Positions 33,125-37,449 of a DNA stretch of 37,449 nucleotides are shown here, in pieces. The position numbers and the translations under genes are program-made. Origin of the DNA: Candidatus Poseidonia alphae (GTDB lineage: Archaea > Thermoplasmatota > Poseidoniia > Poseidoniales > Poseidoniaceae); NCBI GenBank assembly GCA_002505405.1, contig DAVD01000042.1:4541-41989 (forward strand). The letters run 5' to 3'. A model generated the notes under the pieces. That model ran no database searches and was not told where the DNA came from. It worked only from the letters and a program-made list of their open reading frames with translations. Positions within the stretch are counted from its first letter, which is position 1; every line of letters starts with the position of its first letter.

Positions 33125-36049
33125 TCACCGGGAGCGAATCACAAAGAATTTTGATTTGACCAAAAATTTTCTAAATTCTTCAATGATGAACACACTTGAT
33201 GAAACCAGAACAATCACGATCCAATCGTTTTGAGTTAGGGTCGTAGTTGATAGCAATTGCCCGACTTCAATTCCAAGCAATGGAATGTCTGCATTTGCGA
33301 GTTGGACAAAGAAGAGGAGTAATCCTGAAGATATGATCAATGCTAAATTTATGGCCCTGTTTGAGAAGAACCCTAGTTCCAATACGCTTTGTTCATTTGA
33401 ACGACAGTTCATGACGTTGAACAATTGGAAGACGATGAAAACCGCAAAAGTCATTGTTTGAGCATGTTCAAAGTGGCCATCGGCATAGATTTCCCAATCA
33501 TCAATATCCGCCTGATTGCCTAACAAACATCCATCTCTCATGGCGAGTGAATCGGCTGATGCATCGGTTGACAGGAGTTCGCATTGTGCTAAACCTCCTC
33601 CTGCGAGGAAAAATACGGCTAGGGTACCTGTTACCATGACTGCACCCAGATAGAAGATCAATGAGATATCGCCCATATTCGGTAACCCTTCGTCAACGGG
33701 TCTCGGAGGGCGGCTCATGACGTTGCCATGCTTTTTCTCGACACCGAGGGCAACGGCGGGTGGCCCGTCCATGAGAATGTTAATGACTAAAATTTGAGTT
33801 GCTGTTAGCGGTAAGTTCCAACCAAAAATGAACGTTGAAACAATGATCAAAGCAACTGCTGCAACGTTGGTGGATACTTGATAACGTACGAAATTGCGTA
33901 TGTTTTGGTAGATCTTACGCCCTTCTTCAACGGCATGAACAATGTTAGCAAAGTTATCGTCTTGCAAAACCATGTCTGCGGCATCTTTTGCAACATCCGT
34001 ACCGGCAATGCCCATTGCAATGCCGATATTGGCGCGCGAAAGAGCAGGGGCGTCGTTAACGCCGTCACCCGTCATGGCTACAATTTCACCTTGCTCTTGT
34101 AGCGATGAAACAATGCGCATCTTTTGGTCTGGAGTTACCCTTGAAAATATGGAAATGTTTTGAGAGACTTCGAGCAAATCTTCGTCGGTCATTTCTTGAA
34201 GGTCTTTTCCATCAACCGGAGGTAGTGTCCCCGTCGTAATGGCGAGTTCCTTTCCAATGGCCGCAGCGGTAGCGTGTTGGTCCCCTGTGATCATCTTGAC
34301 TTTGATACCTGCGCGCTGGCATGTTTCAATCGCATCCTTGACTTCAGGACGGGGTGGGTCCATAATTCCAACAAGACCAAGGAAGGTCAAATTATTCTCC
34401 ATGGACCTAACATCGGTGATGTCTTCCCCATCTTCGACCTTTCTTGCAAACAAGGCGATCACTCGCATGGCTTGAGAACCCATGTCCCGGTTGAGTTCTT
34501 TTACCCTGGAACGATCTTCTTCAGTAAGCGGAACAATCTGGTTGTCAACAATCTTTGAACTGGTAAGCCGTGAGAATCCACCACCGCTTCCTTTGGAAAA
34601 GACCCAATGGTCCCCTTCGTATTCATGTATGACACTCATGCGCTTTCGATTCGAGTCAAAGAAGAATTCATTCTGGCGAGGGTGGCGGTGAGAAAATTTC
34701 TTGACATCCCCGTTGATTTTCCATCCCGCTACAGCACATGCAGAATCAGTTGGGTCTCCAATCGCTTGCCAGATGCCGTCTGTTTTGGTCAAATTAGAAT
34801 TGTGACATAGAGAAAGGCAAGCTGCAATGAGTCGGAAGTTGAGGTCGGCATGTTGCTTCGTCAAATCATCATCTTTCAGTTCTTCTCCATTGATGACGAC
34901 AGAACCTGAAGGCTTGAATCCCTCTCCGGTGAATCCATATTCTTGATTGAGCGTTGATAACCGACGTACTGTCATTTGATTTTTTGTCAAAGTCCCTGTT
35001 TTATCGGAACAAATCACGGTGGTGGAGCCCAGTGTTTCTACGGCCTTCATGCGGCGAATTATTGCTTTGTGACGAGCCATGTTGCGCATGCCTAATGAAA
35101 GTGTAATGACAAGAATAATGGGTAAACCTTCTGGAACAATAGCGACGAAAATTGCGATGGCTACAGTGAAACTTTCCAATGCAGCTTGTTTCAAATCCGG
35201 ATTGGGTTGACCGTATTCAACAATCATTTGCAAGGAAACCAAGAGTGTCGCAACGATGAGGGCAATGAACCCAAGGAATCGTCCCAAACTTTCCAGTTTT
35301 AGTTCAAGGGGCGTCTTCGGCGTTTCCGCGTCGGCAATATCACGAGCAATCTTGCCCAGTTCGGTTCGCATGCCCGTTGCGACCACCAGACCTAATCCGC
35401 GGCCTGAGGAGACCGTAGTCCCCATGTAGGCCATGTTTCTACGGTCAGCTAGCAACGCATCCCCTGATAATTTATCAGATTTCTTTTCAATTGTATCCGA
35501 TTCACCTGTTAGTGCTGATTCGTCAATTTTGCATTGCTGCGACCATAAAACTCGAACATCTGCTGGAACGTTGAGTCCTTGTTCCAAGCGCACAACGTCA
35601 CCAGGCACGAGTTCTGAGGTTGGTATTTCGCTTTCAAAATCACCTCGAATAACAACACAATTGGAAATCGACATCTGCTTGAGCGAATCCATCGCAAGTT
35701 CTGCTTGGCCTTCCTGCCAGAATCCAAAGAAGGCGTTAGCCGTCAAAACAAGGAAAATGAAAATAGCATCACCTGGGGCATCGGGATGTATTGCAAGAGC
35801 GACAAGAGCTGCGCCAATCAGAAGGTAATTCAGCGGATCATTGTATTGGGAAATGAACCGCATGAAAGCAGAAGATTTCTCTGGCTCGGCCAATGTATTG
35901 AAACCGTATTTGTTTTGGCGTCTGGCAACATCCTCGGAGGGAATTCCTTCTGCCGAGGAGTCCAAAATCGTAGTACAATCATTAACGGCTAATGTGTGCC
36001 ACTTTTTTTCTTGCAAATTAAACACCCACGAAGGAAGGAGGAAAACCAA
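33125..36049 (-). CDS. P-type Ca2+-transporting ATPase (P2A-like)
   Basis: A 974-aa cation pump. From the N-terminus: cation-ATPase N-domain (KWHTLAVNDC...KYGFNTL), membrane helices, actuator domain with TGES (181-184), the M4 motif PEGLP (306-310), the phosphorylated Asp349 in DKTGTLTKNQ, the nucleotide-binding KGSGGGFSRL region, MTGDGVNDAPAL, and a six-helix C-terminal domain with NILMDGPPAVALG. The PEGLP and SDKTGTLTKNQMT wording places it with Ca2+/Mn2+ (SERCA/PMR1-like) pumps rather than heavy-metal pumps. The TTG at 36049 has GAGG about eight bases upstream; a GTG at 36025 is also possible. It follows no operon partner and is separated from mqnE by 43 bases. Confidence 0.93.
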   Translation of the reverse strand: MVFLLPSWVFNLQEKKWHTLAVNDCTTILDSSAEGIPSEDVARRQNKYGFNTLAEPEKSSAFMRFISQYNDPLNYLLIGAALVALAIHPDAPGDAIFIFLVLTANAFFGFWQEGQAELAMDSLKQMSISNCVVIRGDFESEIPTSELVPGDVVRLEQGLNVPADVRVLWSQQCKIDESALTGESDTIEKKSDKLSGDALLADRRNMAYMGTTVSSGRGLGLVVATGMRTELGKIARDIADAETPKTPLELKLESLGRFLGFIALIVATLLVSLQMIVEYGQPNPDLKQAALESFTVAIAIFVAIVPEGLPIILVITLSLGMRNMARHKAIIRRMKAVETLGSTTVICSDKTGTLTKNQMTVRRLSTLNQEYGFTGEGFKPSGSVVINGEELKDDDLTKQHADLNFRLIAACLSLCHNSNLTKTDGIWQAIGDPTDSACAVAGWKINGDVKKFSHRHPRQNEFFFDSNRKRMSVIHEYEGDHWVFSKGSGGGFSRLTSSKIVDNQIVPLTEEDRSRVKELNRDMGSQAMRVIALFARKVEDGEDITDVRSMENNLTFLGLVGIMDPPRPEVKDAIETCQRAGIKVKMITGDQHATAAAIGKELAITTGTLPPVDGKDLQEMTDEDLLEVSQNISIFSRVTPDQKMRIVSSLQEQGEIVAMTGDGVNDAPALSRANIGIAMGIAGTDVAKDAADMVLQDDNFANIVHAVEEGRKIYQNIRNFVRYQVSTNVAAVALIIVSTFIFGWNLPLTATQILVINILMDGPPAVALGVEKKHGNVMSRPPRPVDEGLPNMGDISLIFYLGAVMVTGTLAVFFLAGGGLAQCELLSTDASADSLAMRDGCLLGNQADIDDWEIYADGHFEHAQTMTFAVFIVFQLFNVMNCRSNEQSVLELGFFSNRAINLALIISSGLLLFFVQLANADIPLLGIEVGQLLSTTTLTQNDWIVIVLVSSSVFIIEEFRKFLVKSKFFVIRSR

Positions 36050-36132
36050 TGGTTAACCTCATCTACGGATTTATCCGAGCAAATGCTCGCTTAATATCTT
36101 GATGCAGAAAACCCCTGCGCCTTGTAGGGTAG

Positions 36133-36140
36133 AATATACT
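36133..36140 (+). promoter_or_regulatory. Probable TATA box for the OPT transporter
   Basis: gaatatact at 36132-36140 lies about 24-31 bases before the ATG at 36164. This spacing suggests a leaderless or nearly leaderless mRNA. Confidence 0.5.
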
Positions 36141-36163
36141 TACCCACACCCACTGGGAGGGCC

Positions 36164-37449
36164 ATGGCCGCAGGACATGAACCCTATATTTCTGCGAGTG
36201 AAAGCCCGAAGGAATTGACGCTTCGTGTCATTCTTGTTGGAATCGTTCTTGGTGTATTAATGACTGCAGCCAATGCATACCTTGGTCTGTATGCGGGAAT
36301 GACCGTTTCTGCCAGCATTCCTGCAGCAGTGATGTCGATGATCATCCTACGTACGATGTTCAAAGATGTATCAATTCTAGAGAACAATGCAGTCCAAACC
36401 ATGGCTTCTGCCGGCGAATCCTTGGCAGCCGGGGTGATATTCACCGTACCTGCATTGCTTGTGATGAATCTATGGACGTCCATCCAATGGATGGAGACGC
36501 TGATTATTGCCACCTTGGGAGGGCTCCTTGGAACCATGTTTACCATCGCCCTTCGTCGTCTGTTTATTGTGGAAGAAGCACTTCCATACCCCGAAGGAGT
36601 CGCATGCCGAGAAGTTCTCGTCGCTGGTGAAGAAGGTGGAGATGGAGCATTGGCGATTCTTTACGCCCTTGGAATCGGTGGTATATACGGTCTCATGGTC
36701 AAAGGATTTCAGGTGACTCACCATACCGTAGAAGGGGCATTTACATTTCTTACGACTCGCATGTACGCGGGAATGGATTTGTCAATAGCGCTGTTGTCTG
36801 TTGGTTTCATTGTAGGGATACGTATTGCATCATTCATCTTTTTCGGAGGCGTACTTGGATTTGGACTTCTCGTGCCTATGTACGGTCTCATTTATGGCTG
36901 GCCCGAAACAGACAATCTGGTGGACGGTTTCTACGCCATATGGTCGACTCAAATTCGCTATGTAGGGGTCGGCGCCATGGTGGTTGGAGGGGTTTACACG
37001 CTTTGGTCCATGAGAAAAACAATCATCACAGGATTATCAAAAGCATTCGTGAAGTCAGATGAAGATGTGGGGGAATTGCCAAGAACTGAGCAAGACTTGC
37101 CTATGCCCTATGTGTTTTTGACTTGCGGGGTCCTTGTTGTACTCACGTTCTTTTTCTATTGGTGGTCCACTCAATCATTCGTTCTCGCCCTAGCAGGAGC
37201 TCTTTTCTTAGCGTTTGTTGCGTTCTTCTTTGCTGCCGTGGCTGGATACATTGCGGGTGTAGTAGGCTCTTCTAACTCACCGGTTTCAGGAATGACCATT
37301 GCTACACTGTTGTTCACAGTGGGCCTCGTGTGGGTTGTTGGCGACCTTATGCTCAACATGGAAACTCAAGATTTGATGATGGCTACCTTGTTGATCGCCG
37401 CCATTGTTGCAACGAGCGCCGCCATTGCTGGTGACGTCATGCAGGACCT
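36164..37449 (+). CDS. OPT-family oligopeptide transporter, 3' end beyond the window
   Basis: The open frame starts at ATG 36164 and runs in frame to the right edge (428 codons). Key stretches: LRVILVGIVLGVLMTAANAY (LGLYAG follows), MASAGESLAAGVIFTVPAL, EEALPYPEGVACREVL, LGFGLLVPMYGL, then GSSNSPVSGMTIATLL and AAIAGDVMQD. These are signatures of OPT proteins, proton-driven importers of oligopeptides (YSL-type members move metal chelates). At least nine membrane helices are visible. The EALPYPEG/SNSPVSG pattern is that of the bacterial-archaeal OPT group. It diverges from the P-type ATPase gene across a 114-base region that includes a small GAGC/GCTC hairpin. Confidence 0.93.
   Translation, partial: MAAGHEPYISASESPKELTLRVILVGIVLGVLMTAANAYLGLYAGMTVSASIPAAVMSMIILRTMFKDVSILENNAVQTMASAGESLAAGVIFTVPALLVMNLWTSIQWMETLIIATLGGLLGTMFTIALRRLFIVEEALPYPEGVACREVLVAGEEGGDGALAILYALGIGGIYGLMVKGFQVTHHTVEGAFTFLTTRMYAGMDLSIALLSVGFIVGIRIASFIFFGGVLGFGLLVPMYGLIYGWPETDNLVDGFYAIWSTQIRYVGVGAMVVGGVYTLWSMRKTIITGLSKAFVKSDEDVGELPRTEQDLPMPYVFLTCGVLVVLTFFFYWWSTQSFVLALAGALFLAFVAFFFAAVAGYIAGVVGSSNSPVSGMTIATLLFTVGLVWVVGDLMLNMETQDLMMATLLIAAIVATSAAIAGDVMQD

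Noticed and set aside
36100..36120. Small GAGC/GCTC hairpin near 36080 considered as a terminator for the OPT/ATPase region
   Set aside because: Only 5 bp arms, no T-run, and it lies between divergent genes where no terminator is needed.

Overview
The window comes from an archaeon. It carries Kae1, the proteasome-activating ATPase PAN, the archaeal small primase subunit PriS, Tsr3, aMBF1 and an archaeal-style tRNA-Val with a TATA-like element upstream. The gene mix adds EF-hand/zinc-ribbon membrane proteins, DUF835, folate-dependent histidine catabolism, futalosine menaquinone genes and many peptide-use genes. It most resembles a marine Thermoplasmatota genome (Marine Group II/III-like). That placement is inference from gene content, not from a tree.

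Layout. 1-2.2 kb (minus): a truncated FKBP-type prolyl isomerase, an unrecognised basic protein and kae1. 2.2-4.4 kb (plus): hutI, a small possible ABM-fold protein, a DUF5679-type mini zinc protein and tRNA-Val(GAC). 4.5-6.7 kb (minus): an acidic zinc-ribbon protein and a large EF-hand/zinc-ribbon membrane protein. A DUF835-like gene diverges from these. 7.6-11.2 kb (minus): hutU-hutH. 11.4-13.2 kb (plus): a membrane-anchored S15 peptidase. 13.2-18.6 kb (minus): an operon aMBF1-tsr3-fdhD-fdhF-like-MFS. 18.7-21.7 kb (plus): an operon pan-ftcD-fchA. 21.7-23.9 kb (minus): metG. 24.1-25.1 kb (plus): a CNNM/CorC-type protein. 25.1-28.0 kb (minus): a three-gene operon of a proline-rich protein, an Ala/Lys-tailed membrane protein and an alpha/beta hydrolase. 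28.1-33.1 kb (minus): mqnE-mqnA-mqnD, a half-length deoxyhypusine-hydroxylase-like HEAT protein, a small Cys/His protein and priS. 33.1-36.0 kb (minus): a Ca2+-type P-type ATPase. 36.2 kb to the end (plus): a truncated OPT-family transporter.

How it fits together. Five genes spread over 19 kb in three places (hutI; hutU-hutH; ftcD-fchA) encode a complete route from histidine to glutamate plus 5,10-methenyl-THF. The peptidase, the OPT transporter and PAN fit a peptide- and protein-consuming lifestyle. mqnE/A/D supply early steps of menaquinone synthesis by the futalosine route. The EF-hand protein, the Ca2+-type ATPase and the CNNM protein point to divalent-cation sensing and handling.

Strongest novelty. 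The 162-aa HEAT protein at 29614-30102 keeps two His-Glu motifs exactly 33 residues apart, as in each half of eukaryotic deoxyhypusine hydroxylase. The acidic EF-hand membrane protein and the proline-rich operon are the best candidates for undescribed systems. No intergenic stretch exceeds 300 bases. The longest (3898-4155) holds a perfect 9-bp inverted repeat and no convincing gene. No CRISPR array, insertion sequence or rRNA was seen.
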